Shown here: positions 1 through 9,176 of the stretch, piece by piece | Position numbering within the stretch: the stretch's first letter is position 1 | Layout: every line of letters begins with the position of its first letter | Source of the DNA: Pasteurella sp030783905 | Lineage (GTDB): Bacteria > Pseudomonadota > Gammaproteobacteria > Enterobacterales > Pasteurellaceae | Direction of reading: 5' to 3' | Assembly: GCA_051122655.1 (NCBI GenBank) | Contig: CP182107.1 | Span: 1,674,001-1,738,000, forward strand | Length of the DNA stretch: 64,000 bases | Position numbers and translations under genes: made by a program | The notes under the pieces: generated by a model | Databases searched by the model: none | What the model saw: the letters and a program-made list of their open reading frames with translations, nothing else | What the model was told of the DNA's origin: nothing

Positions 1-1
1 T

Positions 2-310
2 TTTATGGATATGACGCCAGCAGTATTAATTTTCACACCCATTTTCTTACCCATTGCAATGGAACTAGGCATCGATCCCGTTCATTTCGGTATCATCATG
101 ACATTTAACCTTTGTATTGGTATTTGTACACCACCTGTTGGTAGCGCTTTATTTATTGGCTGTTCAGTAGGTCATGTGAGCATTGATCGAGTATTAAAAC
201 CTATGTTGCCATTTTTTGTTGCACTCATTCTTACATTGTTAATGGTGACATTTATCCCTGATATCAGTTTATTATTACCTAAATTATTCCTTAACTATTC
301 GCCAATGTAA
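2..310 (+). CDS. TRAP transporter large permease (DctM-type), C-terminal part
   Basis: The reading frame is open from the left edge, so this is the 3' end of a longer gene and its start lies outside the window. The visible ~102 residues are hydrophobic, with at least two membrane segments. They contain the stretch LCIGICTPPVG, typical of the C-terminal region of DctM/SiaM-type large permeases of TRAP transporters, which import organic acids with sodium and a periplasmic binding protein. The hexuronate genes start 50 bp downstream on the same strand, so the likely substrate is a uronate or related sugar acid; that is inferred from context. Family assignment is fairly secure, substrate is not. 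Confidence 0.8.
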   Translation, partial: FMDMTPAVLIFTPIFLPIAMELGIDPVHFGIIMTFNLCIGICTPPVGSALFIGCSVGHVSIDRVLKPMLPFFVALILTLLMVTFIPDISLLLPKLFLNYSPM

Positions 311-359
311 TTAAATTGTTTAGGTAAACATCGAATACTATTCTTAATAAGGAAAACTT

Positions 360-1205
360 ATGCAAATTCCATTTAATCATCAATTTAAAGACAAAGTTAT
401 CGTCATTACTGGCGCTGGCGGCGTATTATGTGGTTTCTTATCTAAGCAACTCGCCAAAACAGGCGCTAAAATCGCCTTATTAGATATTAACCTGGAAATG
501 GCAAACTATTTTGCAGAAGAGATCAATCAATCGGGAGGTATTGCTAAAGGTTATCAAACTAATGTGTTAGAACTCAGTAGCATTCAAGCAACAAATGAGC
601 AAATTAAACAGGACTTTGGTTCCTGCGATATCCTCATTAATGGTGCTGGCGGTAATAATCCTAAAGCCACAACAGATAATGAATTTCATGAATTTGAATT
701 ACCTGAAAAAACCAAATCTTTTTTTGACTTAGACAAAAGTGGTGTCGAGTTTGTTTTCAACCTCAATTACCTTGGCACACTTCTTCCGACTCAAGTTTTT
801 GTGAAGGAAATGATAGGAAAACAAGGCTGTTGCATTATCAATATTTCTAGCATGAATGCATTTACCCCACTCACTAAAATTCCTGCCTATTCAGGAGCGA
901 AAGCCGCTATCACTAATTTTACACAATGGCTTGCTGTACATTTCTCTCATGTTGGTATTCGTTGCAATGCGATCGCACCAGGTTTTTTAGTAAGCAATCA
1001 AAATCGTACTTTGTTATTTAATACTGATGGCAGTCCAACAGCGCGAGCACATAAAATTTTAACCAACACGCCAATGGGGCGTTTTGGAGAAGCAGAAGAG
1101 TTAGTAGGAGGCATTTTATTCTTAATTGATGAACGCTATTCAAGCTTTGTGAACGGCGTTGTCTTGCCTATTGATGGTGGTTTCTCAGCTTATAGCGGTG
1201 TGTAA
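360..1205 (+). CDS. SDR-family oxidoreductase, probable fructuronate (D-mannonate) oxidoreductase
   Basis: 281 residues, a complete short-chain dehydrogenase/reductase. It has the N-terminal nucleotide-binding motif TGAGGVLCG (from residue 17), the NGAGG element near 94-98, catalytic Ser163/164 and the YSGAK motif giving Tyr177 and Lys181. Position between a TRAP permease and uxaC-kdgK-eda suggests it reduces D-fructuronate to D-mannonate, the step done by UxuB in E. coli, which belongs to a different dehydrogenase family. The role is inferred from context; SDR membership is directly seen. It begins with ATG after an AAGGAAA ribosome-binding site and is followed 25 bp later by uxaC. Confidence 0.8.
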   Translation: MQIPFNHQFKDKVIVITGAGGVLCGFLSKQLAKTGAKIALLDINLEMANYFAEEINQSGGIAKGYQTNVLELSSIQATNEQIKQDFGSCDILINGAGGNNPKATTDNEFHEFELPEKTKSFFDLDKSGVEFVFNLNYLGTLLPTQVFVKEMIGKQGCCIINISSMNAFTPLTKIPAYSGAKAAITNFTQWLAVHFSHVGIRCNAIAPGFLVSNQNRTLLFNTDGSPTARAHKILTNTPMGRFGEAEELVGGILFLIDERYSSFVNGVVLPIDGGFSAYSGV

Positions 1206-1230
1206 TAAGTTATTTTAAGGAGGAAATAAG

Positions 1231-2634
1231 ATGAAATCCTTTCTATGCGAAAACTTCTTACTTTCAACAAGAACTGCAGAAAAACTGTATCATGACTATG
1301 CAGAAAATATGCCTATTTTTGATTATCATTGCCATCTCAATCCCAAAGAAATTGCTGAAAATCGACAATTTAAAGATTTAGCAGAAATTTGGTTAGAAGG
1401 CGATCACTATAAATGGCGTGCAATGCGAACTGCAGGCATTGAAGAACACTTCATTACAGGTTCAGCTACTCATTATGAAAAATATTTAGCTTGGGCAAAA
1501 ACGGTCCCCCTTTGTATTGGTAACCCCATTTATCACTGGACACATTTAGAACTACGTCGTCCGTTTGGCATTCATAATAAGCTCTTTAATCCTGAAAATG
1601 CGGTAACAATTTGGCATGAATGTAATGAAATGTTGCAACAACCCGAGTTTTCTGCACGAGGTATTATGCAGCAGATGAATGTCAAACTCGCAGGAACGAC
1701 GGATGATCCCATTGATTCTTTACACTACCATAAAGTAATTGCAGAAGATAAAACATTTGATATTGATGTGATACCAAGTTGGCGACCAGACAAAATTTTT
1801 AAAATCGAACTCCCAACATTTAATGATTATATACAACAACTTGCTGAAGTCGCTGATATTGAAATTACTAATTTTTCAACATTACAACAAGCTATTTTAA
1901 AAAGGCTTGATCATTTTGAACAACATGGTTGTAAATCTGCCGATCATGGTATTGAAATTGTCCGTTTTGCTGACATCCCAACAGAACAAGAACTAGACAA
2001 AATCCTACATCACCGTCGCCAACACCAACCATTGACAGAACTACAAATTGCGCAATTTAGTACCGCAATATTAGTTTGGTTAGGGCAAGAATATCATAAA
2101 CGTCAGTGGGTGATGCAATTTCATATTGGCGCGATTCGTAATAATAACAGCAGAATGTTTAAACTATTAGGTGCTGATAGTGGTTTTGATTCTATTGGCG
2201 ATCATATGTTTGCAGAACCTCTCTCAAAACTCTTAGATGCAATGGATAAAACAAATCAATTACCTAAAACAATCCTATATTGCTTAAATCCTCGTGATAA
2301 TGAAGTGATCGGTAGTATGGTGGGTAACTTTCAAGGTGGGGGCATTGCCGGCAAAATTCAATTTGGTTCAGGCTGGTGGTTTAACGATCAAAAAGATGGC
2401 ATGGAGCGTCAATTAGAACAACTATCGCAACTGGGATTATTAAGTCAATTTGTTGGTATGTTGACAGATTCTCGTAGTTTTCTTTCTTATACTCGTCATG
2501 AATATTTCCGTCGTATCTTGTGTGAAAAAATAGGATGTTGGGTCGAAAATGGAGAAGCACCAAATGACTTAAGATTATTAGGTAATATGGTTCAAAATAT
2601 TTGTTTCAATAATGCAAAACGCTATTTTAAATAA
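1231..2634 (+). CDS. uxaC: Glucuronate (uronate) isomerase
   Basis: 467 residues, close to the usual ~470 for UxaC. It catalyses D-glucuronate to D-fructuronate (and D-galacturonate to D-tagaturonate) in the cytoplasm. The N-terminal FDYHCHLNPKE stretch with His33 and His35 is the metal-binding start of this amidohydrolase-superfamily enzyme. The C-terminal half carries the conserved QFHIGAIRNNN and GSGWWFNDQ segments. A strong AAGGAGG ribosome-binding site precedes the ATG. It is the second of four co-directional uronate genes, with 9 bp to kdgK. No frameshift is seen. Confidence 0.96.
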   Translation: MKSFLCENFLLSTRTAEKLYHDYAENMPIFDYHCHLNPKEIAENRQFKDLAEIWLEGDHYKWRAMRTAGIEEHFITGSATHYEKYLAWAKTVPLCIGNPIYHWTHLELRRPFGIHNKLFNPENAVTIWHECNEMLQQPEFSARGIMQQMNVKLAGTTDDPIDSLHYHKVIAEDKTFDIDVIPSWRPDKIFKIELPTFNDYIQQLAEVADIEITNFSTLQQAILKRLDHFEQHGCKSADHGIEIVRFADIPTEQELDKILHHRRQHQPLTELQIAQFSTAILVWLGQEYHKRQWVMQFHIGAIRNNNSRMFKLLGADSGFDSIGDHMFAEPLSKLLDAMDKTNQLPKTILYCLNPRDNEVIGSMVGNFQGGGIAGKIQFGSGWWFNDQKDGMERQLEQLSQLGLLSQFVGMLTDSRSFLSYTRHEYFRRILCEKIGCWVENGEAPNDLRLLGNMVQNICFNNAKRYFK

Positions 2635-2643
2635 GGAAAATCT

Positions 2644-3585
2644 ATGAAAAAAATAGCAATTATTGGTGAATGTATGATTGAGCTAAATGGCGAGGCATTT
2701 GGTCACATGTACCAAACCTATGGTGGGGATACACTAAATACCGCAACCTATTTAACGCGTATCACACCATCAACAGCACTTGAAGTACAGTATATCTCAG
2801 CAATGGGAACTGATAAACTTAGCCAACAAATGATTGAGCATTGGCAAGCTGATGGTATCAATACCAATTGGGTACTGCGTGACCCGAAACGGCACGCAGG
2901 CCTGTATTTAATTCAATTGGATGCGCAAGGTGAGCGAACATTTTTATATTGGCGAAATCAATCTGCTGCTCGTTATTTGTTACAACATATTGATATTAAA
3001 AAAGTATTTGAAGCACTAATAACTGTAGATATGATTTACTTAAGTGGCATTTCATTAGCCATTTTACCTGATAATGACAGAATGTCATTGCTTACAGAAT
3101 TAACTGTACTTGCAAAACAAGGTGTAAAAATTGCTTTTGATAGTAATTACCGCCCTGCACTTTGGGAATCACAAGAAAAAACACAAGAAATTTATACCGC
3201 ACTTTTACCTATTGTTGATCTGGCATTAGTCACATTCGAGGACGAGCACGCAATTTGGCAAGATAAAAATGCGATCGATACCATCAAGCGCTTAAAACAA
3301 ATGGGAGCTAAAGATGTCGTTGTCAAACAAGGAAAATCTGGAGCAATTTTTAGTGATCATCGTGGCAATCAATACGTAGTACCAACACAAGAAGTCAAAA
3401 ATATTGTTGATACAACTTCCGCAGGCGATGCATTTAATGCTGGTTTTCTTAATGGTTACTTACAAGACAAGGCATTATATGCTTGCTGTGAACAAGGTCA
3501 TCAATTAGCAAGGCTCGTCATTCAGCATCAAGGTGCAATTATCGACAAATCACTAACAGCTCATCTAATAAATAAATTCAACTAA
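2644..3585 (+). CDS. kdgK: 2-dehydro-3-deoxygluconokinase (KDG kinase)
   Basis: 313 residues, PfkB/ribokinase family. The C-terminal signature DTTSAGDAF starts at residue 256 and places the catalytic base at Asp262; an N-terminal glycine-rich GGDTLNTA segment is also present. KdgK phosphorylates 2-keto-3-deoxygluconate to KDPG, which the next gene product (Eda) cleaves. Its order uxaC-kdgK-eda and spacings of 9 and 18 bp make it part of one operon. A USS core (ACCGCACTT) lies inside the gene at 3196-3204. The mannonate dehydratase uxuA, needed to join UxaC to KdgK, is not in the window and is presumably just to the left. Confidence 0.93.
   Translation: MKKIAIIGECMIELNGEAFGHMYQTYGGDTLNTATYLTRITPSTALEVQYISAMGTDKLSQQMIEHWQADGINTNWVLRDPKRHAGLYLIQLDAQGERTFLYWRNQSAARYLLQHIDIKKVFEALITVDMIYLSGISLAILPDNDRMSLLTELTVLAKQGVKIAFDSNYRPALWESQEKTQEIYTALLPIVDLALVTFEDEHAIWQDKNAIDTIKRLKQMGAKDVVVKQGKSGAIFSDHRGNQYVVPTQEVKNIVDTTSAGDAFNAGFLNGYLQDKALYACCEQGHQLARLVIQHQGAIIDKSLTAHLINKFN
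3196..3204 (-). repeat. DNA uptake signal core inside kdgK
   Basis: Exact AAGTGCGGT on the minus strand. This is the core of the Pasteurellaceae uptake signal sequence. Confidence 0.85.
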
Positions 3586-3603
3586 TCATATTTAAGGATA
3601 TCT

Positions 3604-4242
3604 ATGAAATATAATACTGCTCAAATTATTGAAAAGTTAAGAACAATTAAAGTTGTGCCAGTTATTGCAGTAGAAGAAGCAGAGGCAATTTTACCCTTAG
3701 TAGAAACTTTAGCAAAAAATGGCTTACCTGTTGCAGAGATCACTTTTCGATCTGCAGCAGCAGAACAAGCAATCCGTTTAGTTCGTCAACATTACCCAGA
3801 TATATTAATTGCGGCAGGTACGGTACTTACATCAGAACAAGTCATCCAAGCTAAAAATGCAGGTGCCGATTTTATTGTTACACCAGGTTTTAATCCTAAC
3901 ATTGTCAAACTTTGCCAAACATTACAACTTCCTATAACACCAGGTATCAACAATCCAATGTCGATTGAAGCAGCGCTTGAAATGGGCATTACAGCAGTAA
4001 AATTCTTCCCAGCCGAAGCTTCTGGTGGCGTAAGAATGATTAAAGCCTTACTGGGTCCTTATGCACAATTACAAATTATGCCAACAGGGGGAATTAGTTT
4101 ACATAACATTCAAGAGTATTTAGCGATTCCAAATGTTGTCGCTTGTGGTGGTTCTTGGTTTGTAGAAAAAAAATTAATTCAAGAGAAAAATTGGGAGGAA
4201 ATTGGACGTTTAGTTCGTGAAGTTTTAGACAAAGTTAAGTAA
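3604..4242 (+). CDS. eda: KDPG/KHG aldolase (Entner-Doudoroff aldolase)
   Basis: 212 residues, the usual size for the trimeric class I aldolase Eda. The Schiff-base lysine is Lys133 in AVKFFPAEASGG and the general acid/base glutamate is Glu45 in VAEITFR, both at the positions known for E. coli Eda. It cleaves 2-keto-3-deoxy-6-phosphogluconate into pyruvate and glyceraldehyde-3-phosphate, and can act on 4-hydroxy-2-oxoglutarate. It is the last gene of the uronate operon, 18 bp after kdgK and followed at once by a rho-independent terminator. Confidence 0.95.
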   Translation: MKYNTAQIIEKLRTIKVVPVIAVEEAEAILPLVETLAKNGLPVAEITFRSAAAEQAIRLVRQHYPDILIAAGTVLTSEQVIQAKNAGADFIVTPGFNPNIVKLCQTLQLPITPGINNPMSIEAALEMGITAVKFFPAEASGGVRMIKALLGPYAQLQIMPTGGISLHNIQEYLAIPNVVACGGSWFVEKKLIQEKNWEEIGRLVREVLDKVK

Positions 4243-4256
4243 TGACCCTATCAAAT

Positions 4257-4286
4257 AAAAATGCGAGTGATTTACTCGCATTTTTT
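4257..4286 (+). terminator. Rho-independent terminator after eda
   Basis: Inverted repeat AAATGCGAGT / ACTCGCATTT with a 5-nt loop followed by a run of T. It ends the uronate operon and separates it from convergent proS. Confidence 0.9.
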
Positions 4287-4303
4287 GTTGTCTATTCTTC
4301 GAC

Positions 4304-6019
4304 TTAGTTGGTGAATTTCGCCTTTAACACGTCTAATAATTGATCTTTAGCAATCATTTCTTTTTCCCCTGAACGACGATGTTTATATTCAATTTCGCCT
4401 TTCTCAAGATTTTTCTCACCAATCACAATCATATGTGGCACGCCAATCAATTCCATATCCGCAAACATCACACCTGGGCGTTCTTTACGATCATCAAAAA
4501 TCACGTCCACGCCTTGTGTGGTTAAAGTGCGGTATAATTCTTCGGCAAATTGTTGCACGCTTTCGGATTTATACATATTCATCGGCACAATCGCTACTTT
4601 AAACGGGGCAATATTGTCTGGCCAAATAATACCTCGCTCATCGTGATGCTGTTCAATCGCAGCGGCAATCACACGGGTCACCCCAATGCCATAACACCCC
4701 ATAATCATGGTTTGTGGACGACCATCTTCCCCTTGTACCGTCGCATTCATCGCTGCAGAATATTTAGTACCTAATTGGAAAATATGCCCCACTTCAATGC
4801 CACGTTTGATTTGTAGCACACCTTTACCGTCTGGACTTGGATCCCCTTCTACCACATTACGCAAATCCGCAATGTGTGGCACAGGTAAATCACGTTCCCA
4901 GTTAATACCAAAATAATGTTTACCGTCTTGATTCGCCCCTGCAGAGAAGTTATCCATATTGGCGACGGTGCGATCAATCACTATCGGCATTGGTAAATTA
5001 ATCGGACCCAGTGAGCCCGTACCCGCGCCCACCACCGCACGAATTTCTTCGTCTGTAGCGAATTGTAACGGGCTTGCCACGATATCGACTTTTTCCGCTT
5101 TAATTTCGTTTAACTCGTGATCACCACGTACTAATAACGCCACTAATTTATGACCGCTTTCTTCTGTCGCGTGTACTACTAAGGTCTTCACGGTTTTCTC
5201 AATGGGTTGATTAAACTGCTCCACCAATTCGGCAATGGTTTTCGCATTTGGTGTATCGACTAAATGTAATGCTTCTGTCGCTACACCACGTTCGCCTAAT
5301 GCAACTGCTTCTGCTAATTCAATGTTTGCTGCGAAATCTGACTCGGTGGAAAACACCACATCATCTTCCCCACTTTGTGCCAACACTTGGAATTCATGAG
5401 ATGCGCTACCGCCAATCGAACCCGTGTCCGCTTGCACTGCACGGAAGTCTAAGCCTAGACGGGTGAAAATATTAGAATAGGTTTCATACATCACCTCATA
5501 GGTATTTTGCAAACATTCATGAGTGGTATGGAAAGAATAGGCATCCTTCATGACAAACTCACGCGAACGCATCACCCCAAAACGAGGACGTACTTCATCA
5601 CGGAATTTGGTTTGGATGTGGTATAAATTGAGTGGTAACTGCTTGTAAGAACTCAATTCACGGCGCACTAAGTCGGTAATCACTTCTTCATTGGTTGGTC
5701 CAATCACAAAATCACGCTCGCCACGATCTTTAAAACGCAATAACTCCGGACCATATTCTTCCCAACGACCAGACTCTTGCCATAATTCTGCTGGTTGCGT
5801 GACCGCCATTTTCACTTCTAACGCACCGCTTTTATCCATTTCTTCACGGATAATCTTTTCTACTTTATTTAAGACACGCAACCCGGTCGGCAACCAAGTA
5901 TAGAGCCCCGATGCTAACGGACGAATCATGCCCGCACGTAACATTAATTGATGGCTAACAATACTCGCCTCAGCAGGCGTTTCTTTTAAGGTTGAGAATA
6001 AATATTGACTTGTACGCAT
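4304..6019 (-). CDS. proS: Prolyl-tRNA synthetase
   Basis: 571 residues, matching the ~572-residue bacterial-type ProRS. It charges tRNA-Pro with proline in the cytoplasm. The N-terminus MRTSQYLFSTLKETPAEA and class II motifs (FRDEVRPRFGVMRSREF near 150; GCYGIGVTRVIAA near 445) are characteristic. The sequence between these motifs is long enough for the usual YbaK-like editing insertion of bacterial ProRS. The C-terminal anticodon-binding region ends in KDQLLDVLKAKF. It is a housekeeping gene convergent with the eda operon and 214 bp downstream of xylB on the same strand, separated from it by a terminator. Confidence 0.97.
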   Translation of the reverse strand: MRTSQYLFSTLKETPAEASIVSHQLMLRAGMIRPLASGLYTWLPTGLRVLNKVEKIIREEMDKSGALEVKMAVTQPAELWQESGRWEEYGPELLRFKDRGERDFVIGPTNEEVITDLVRRELSSYKQLPLNLYHIQTKFRDEVRPRFGVMRSREFVMKDAYSFHTTHECLQNTYEVMYETYSNIFTRLGLDFRAVQADTGSIGGSASHEFQVLAQSGEDDVVFSTESDFAANIELAEAVALGERGVATEALHLVDTPNAKTIAELVEQFNQPIEKTVKTLVVHATEESGHKLVALLVRGDHELNEIKAEKVDIVASPLQFATDEEIRAVVGAGTGSLGPINLPMPIVIDRTVANMDNFSAGANQDGKHYFGINWERDLPVPHIADLRNVVEGDPSPDGKGVLQIKRGIEVGHIFQLGTKYSAAMNATVQGEDGRPQTMIMGCYGIGVTRVIAAAIEQHHDERGIIWPDNIAPFKVAIVPMNMYKSESVQQFAEELYRTLTTQGVDVIFDDRKERPGVMFADMELIGVPHMIVIGEKNLEKGEIEYKHRRSGEKEMIAKDQLLDVLKAKFTN

Positions 6020-6102
6020 TGAGATACCTGTTAAATGAAAAACGGTTTATAAATCGAAAAAATTGTGGCTTAGTTTATCACTGAGTGGGGTTTGCATAAA
6101 GA

Positions 6103-6108
6103 ATTATA
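6103..6108 (-). promoter_or_regulatory. Candidate -10 box for proS
   Basis: A perfect TATAAT on the minus strand about 85 bp upstream of the proS start, inside the proS-xylB gap and downstream of the xylB terminator. No convincing -35 at ideal spacing was found, so this is tentative. Confidence 0.4.
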
Positions 6109-6174
6109 AAGCGATTCTGAGGTAAAATAGCCTAAGTGAGATAGGGAAAATCCTCTTCAAGTTTCGCTCAGAAA

Positions 6175-6213
6175 AACAAAAACAGATTAAATATCACGTT
6201 TATTTAATCTGTT
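6175..6213 (-). terminator. Rho-independent terminator after xylB
   Basis: A 13-bp inverted repeat AACAGATTAAATA / TATTTAATCTGTT (6181-6193 and 6201-6213), followed on the minus strand by T-rich sequence. It lies 20 bp past the xylB stop and ends the xylAB operon before proS. Confidence 0.85.
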
Positions 6214-6233
6214 CCATTGTTTCAATCACAAGC

Positions 6234-7703
6234 TTAATAGTATTGTTTTAACTTCTCCACATATCTCGCATAAACTTTCTCATATTCCACCGCACTTTTT
6301 GGATTAGGTTGTACACGTGAAGTGGCATCAAGATGCACAAAGGCGTGACATAAATCAGCTAACTCCCCTTCACCATTCGACCACATGGCTTGGATTGCGC
6401 CACCGAGTGCGGCAGCTTCGTCTTCTTTCAAACAAACCACTTCAGTATTCATGATATCCGCAATCATTTGACGCCAAACCGCACTTTTCGCCCCACCACC
6501 AATTAAGCGGATTTGTGACGTTGATAAGCCTGCCTGACGGAATAAATCTAAGCCATAACGTAAAGTAAAACTAGCGGCTTCCATCATCGCTCGACATAAA
6601 TTCGGCTGGGTAAAATTAGCAGCATCTAAACCTAAGATACCGGCTTTCGCTTGGGGTAGAGGAGGCACACGCTCACCATTGAAGAAAGGCAGAATAGTAA
6701 TACCTTCTGCGCCAATTGGGCTTTGTTGAATGAGTTCGTTAAATTTAGCCACATCAATCTGCAACAAATCCATTAAATTTTTATTGGCGGAGGTCATGTT
6801 CATCACGCACACCAACGGTAACCAGCCATCTGTACTAGAACAGAAATTCGCAATTTCAATCGGTAAATCCAACAGTGGCTTATCGGTATAAGCATAAAGC
6901 GTACCCGATGTGCCTAAACTCATGGTGACGATGCCTTGCTGAATATTGCCCGTCCCAATCGCCCCCATCATATTATCGCCACCACCCGTGGACACAATAA
7001 CATTTTCTGATAAGCCTAATAGGGCGGCAATTTCAGCACGTACCTGACCAATCTTTTGTTGGGCAGAACGTAATGGCGGTAAAACTTGATGTGGGTCTAA
7101 TTCTGGCGCCAGTAATTTGAACGCCTCGAGATGCCACTGACGTTGCACCACATCAAAATAACCTGTCCCTGAGGCATCACCATATTCCATACAAAAATGT
7201 CCCGTTAGCCAATAATTCAGATAATCATGTGGGAGCATGATTTTAGCTATACGGCGATATTGTTCAGGATAGTGTTTTCTAAACCATAAAATTTTTGACG
7301 CGGTGTAGCCCGTTTGCGGCATGATACCTAATTGCGAGAACGCTTTTTCTTGCCCACCCAGTAATTGGATAAATTCTGCATTTTCTGGCGCTGTTTCGGT
7401 ATCGCACCACAGTTTGGCGTTATATAAGGGGAGATCATTGTTATCTAACATCACCAAGCCGTGTTGTTGTCCTGATACCCCGATCCCTTTAATCAAGTGC
7501 GGTTCAATTTGAGCAAGTTTTATCGCTTGTTGAAATGCCTCGACTAAGGCTGCTGTCCACCACTGAGGTTGCTGCTCACGGCGCCCATCGCTGTTCTCGA
7601 TAATCTGATGACTGGCATAACCTACACCAATCACCTTTTTCTGCTGGCTATCTAGTACGATAACCTTCGTGCCTTGTGTACCACAATCAATGCCGATATA
7701 CAT
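6234..7703 (-). CDS. xylB: Xylulokinase
   Basis: 489 residues from the chosen start; FGGY carbohydrate kinase family. It phosphorylates D-xylulose to D-xylulose-5-phosphate. The N-terminal MYIGIDCGTQGTKVIVLD is the ATP-binding P-loop-like start, and STGGGDNMMGAIGTG carries the catalytic aspartate. An upstream in-frame start (7742) would add 13 residues read from USS hairpin sequence; the start at 7703 is preferred because it has a GGGGGAAAG ribosome-binding site and matches the family N-terminus. Two USS cores lie inside the gene (6289-6297, 6478-6486); the first encodes the KSAV tetrapeptide near the C-terminus. It is downstream of xylA in the same operon. Confidence 0.95.
   Translation of the reverse strand: MYIGIDCGTQGTKVIVLDSQQKKVIGVGYASHQIIENSDGRREQQPQWWTAALVEAFQQAIKLAQIEPHLIKGIGVSGQQHGLVMLDNNDLPLYNAKLWCDTETAPENAEFIQLLGGQEKAFSQLGIMPQTGYTASKILWFRKHYPEQYRRIAKIMLPHDYLNYWLTGHFCMEYGDASGTGYFDVVQRQWHLEAFKLLAPELDPHQVLPPLRSAQQKIGQVRAEIAALLGLSENVIVSTGGGDNMMGAIGTGNIQQGIVTMSLGTSGTLYAYTDKPLLDLPIEIANFCSSTDGWLPLVCVMNMTSANKNLMDLLQIDVAKFNELIQQSPIGAEGITILPFFNGERVPPLPQAKAGILGLDAANFTQPNLCRAMMEAASFTLRYGLDLFRQAGLSTSQIRLIGGGAKSAVWRQMIADIMNTEVVCLKEDEAAALGGAIQAMWSNGEGELADLCHAFVHLDATSRVQPNPKSAVEYEKVYARYVEKLKQYY
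6289..6297 (-). repeat. DNA uptake signal core inside xylB
   Basis: Exact AAGTGCGGT on the minus strand within the 3' part of xylB, contributing KSAV to the protein. Confidence 0.85.
6478..6486 (-). repeat. DNA uptake signal core inside xylB
   Basis: Exact AAGTGCGGT on the minus strand, second copy within xylB, also read as a KSAV-type peptide. Confidence 0.85.
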
Positions 7704-7714
7704 ATTCTTTCCCC

Positions 7715-7760
7715 CAAAAAAGTGCGGTATAAAATATAACAAAAATTATACCGCACTTTT
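7715..7760 (-). terminator. Inverted USS pair between xylA and xylB, terminator-like
   Basis: Two USS cores in opposite orientation form a 15-bp inverted repeat (7718-7732 and 7746-7760) with a short A+T loop. On the minus strand it is followed by T residues and then directly by the xylB ribosome-binding site. It begins 5 bp after the xylA stop. It could act as an intra-operon attenuator lowering xylB relative to xylA; that function is inferred. Confidence 0.7.
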
Positions 7761-7765
7761 ATGAT

Positions 7766-9088
7766 CTATTTACTGAAAATATAGTGATTAACGAGGTTTT
7801 CCAAATATTCTTGTTGACCCGAAATAGGTTGTGGATCGAATCCCTGCACTTCTACTCGCTGAGCCAGCTCAGCTAACGAAGTTTGACCTAGTAAGATTTG
7901 TTGACCAAGCGATGATGCCCAACCAGCATAACGTTGATTGACGACTTTTTGTAAAGCTTGTTCTTCAAGCATTTTCGCCGCACATTTTAGTGATAAGGCA
8001 AGTACATCAATCGCGCCAATATGTCCATGAAATAAATCGTAAGGATCCGTACTCTGCCGACGAATTTTAGCATCAAAATTAAAACCACCGGTTGTAAAGC
8101 CCCCTGCTTTGAGAATTTCATATATGACCAACGTGTTTTCTTCTACGCTATTAGGGAATTGATCTGTATCCCAACCTAATTGTGGATCACCACGATTTGC
8201 ATCAATAGAACCAAAAATATCTAACGCTGTAGCCATGGCGACTTCATGCTGGAAAGTGTGTCCAGCTAATGTTGCGTGATTAGCTTCAATATTCACTTTA
8301 ATTTCTTTTTCCAAACCAAACTGCTTTAAAAAGCCATAAACGGTCGCCACATCATAGTCATATTGATGTTTCGTTGGCTCTTGTGGCTTTGGTTCAATCA
8401 GCAAAGTCCCGTTAAAACCGATTTTATATTTATGCTCAACCACCATTTGCATGAAACGTCCAATTTGCTCTCGCTCCTGTTTTAAATTGGTATTTAATAA
8501 CGTTTCATATCCTTCACGTCCTCCCCACAAAACATAATTTTCACCACCTAAACGCTGAGTTGCCCCCATGGCAGTAAATACTTGTGCAGCAGCCCAAGCA
8601 AAAACTTCTGGATTCGGATTTGTTGCAGCACCAGACATATAACGGGGGTGTGTAAAACAATTTGCAGTACCCCACAACAATTTGACGCCTGTTTCTTCTT
8701 GTTTCTGCGCTAAAACATCGATCATTGTATTAAAGTTCAACAAATATTCTTTAAATGAATGGCCTTCTGGCGCAACATCAACATCATGAAAACAATAATA
8801 AGGTATGCCTAATTTACTGAAAAATTCAAAAGCGATATCTGCTTTTTGTTTTGCACCTGCTAATGAATCACTCGCCTTCTGCCAACAACGATCGAAAGAA
8901 CCGACACCGAACATATCATTCCCTGTCCAACAGAAAGTGTGCCAATAACAGACAGCTAAACGTAAGTGTTCAGCCATCGTCTTACCTAAAATAACTTGAT
9001 TAGCATCATAATGCTTATATGCAAACGGATTAGATGAAGTTACACCTTCATAATTTACTTTTTCAATTTTGTCGAAGTAAGTGGCCAT
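7766..9088 (-). CDS. xylA: Xylose isomerase
   Basis: 440 residues, the class II (E. coli-type) length. It interconverts D-xylose and D-xylulose in the cytoplasm using divalent metals. Catalytic His101 and Asp104 lie in CFHDVDVAPEG, the same numbers as in the E. coli enzyme. WGGREGYETLLNT and the metal-binding KVNIEANHATLAGHTFQHE segment are intact. The ATG follows an AGGAG ribosome-binding site. It is the first gene of the leftward xylAB operon; its upstream region carries a CRP-type site and faces a MalY-like gene, not the xylFGH genes as in E. coli. Confidence 0.97.
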   Translation of the reverse strand: MATYFDKIEKVNYEGVTSSNPFAYKHYDANQVILGKTMAEHLRLAVCYWHTFCWTGNDMFGVGSFDRCWQKASDSLAGAKQKADIAFEFFSKLGIPYYCFHDVDVAPEGHSFKEYLLNFNTMIDVLAQKQEETGVKLLWGTANCFTHPRYMSGAATNPNPEVFAWAAAQVFTAMGATQRLGGENYVLWGGREGYETLLNTNLKQEREQIGRFMQMVVEHKYKIGFNGTLLIEPKPQEPTKHQYDYDVATVYGFLKQFGLEKEIKVNIEANHATLAGHTFQHEVAMATALDIFGSIDANRGDPQLGWDTDQFPNSVEENTLVIYEILKAGGFTTGGFNFDAKIRRQSTDPYDLFHGHIGAIDVLALSLKCAAKMLEEQALQKVVNQRYAGWASSLGQQILLGQTSLAELAQRVEVQGFDPQPISGQQEYLENLVNHYIFSK

Positions 9089-9176
9089 AAATGATTTCTC
9101 CTGAACAAATAAGTTTCAGAGACATGATTTAGTAAAACAATGGGAGGATCAATTACGTTATTTCACTTAACAATTA

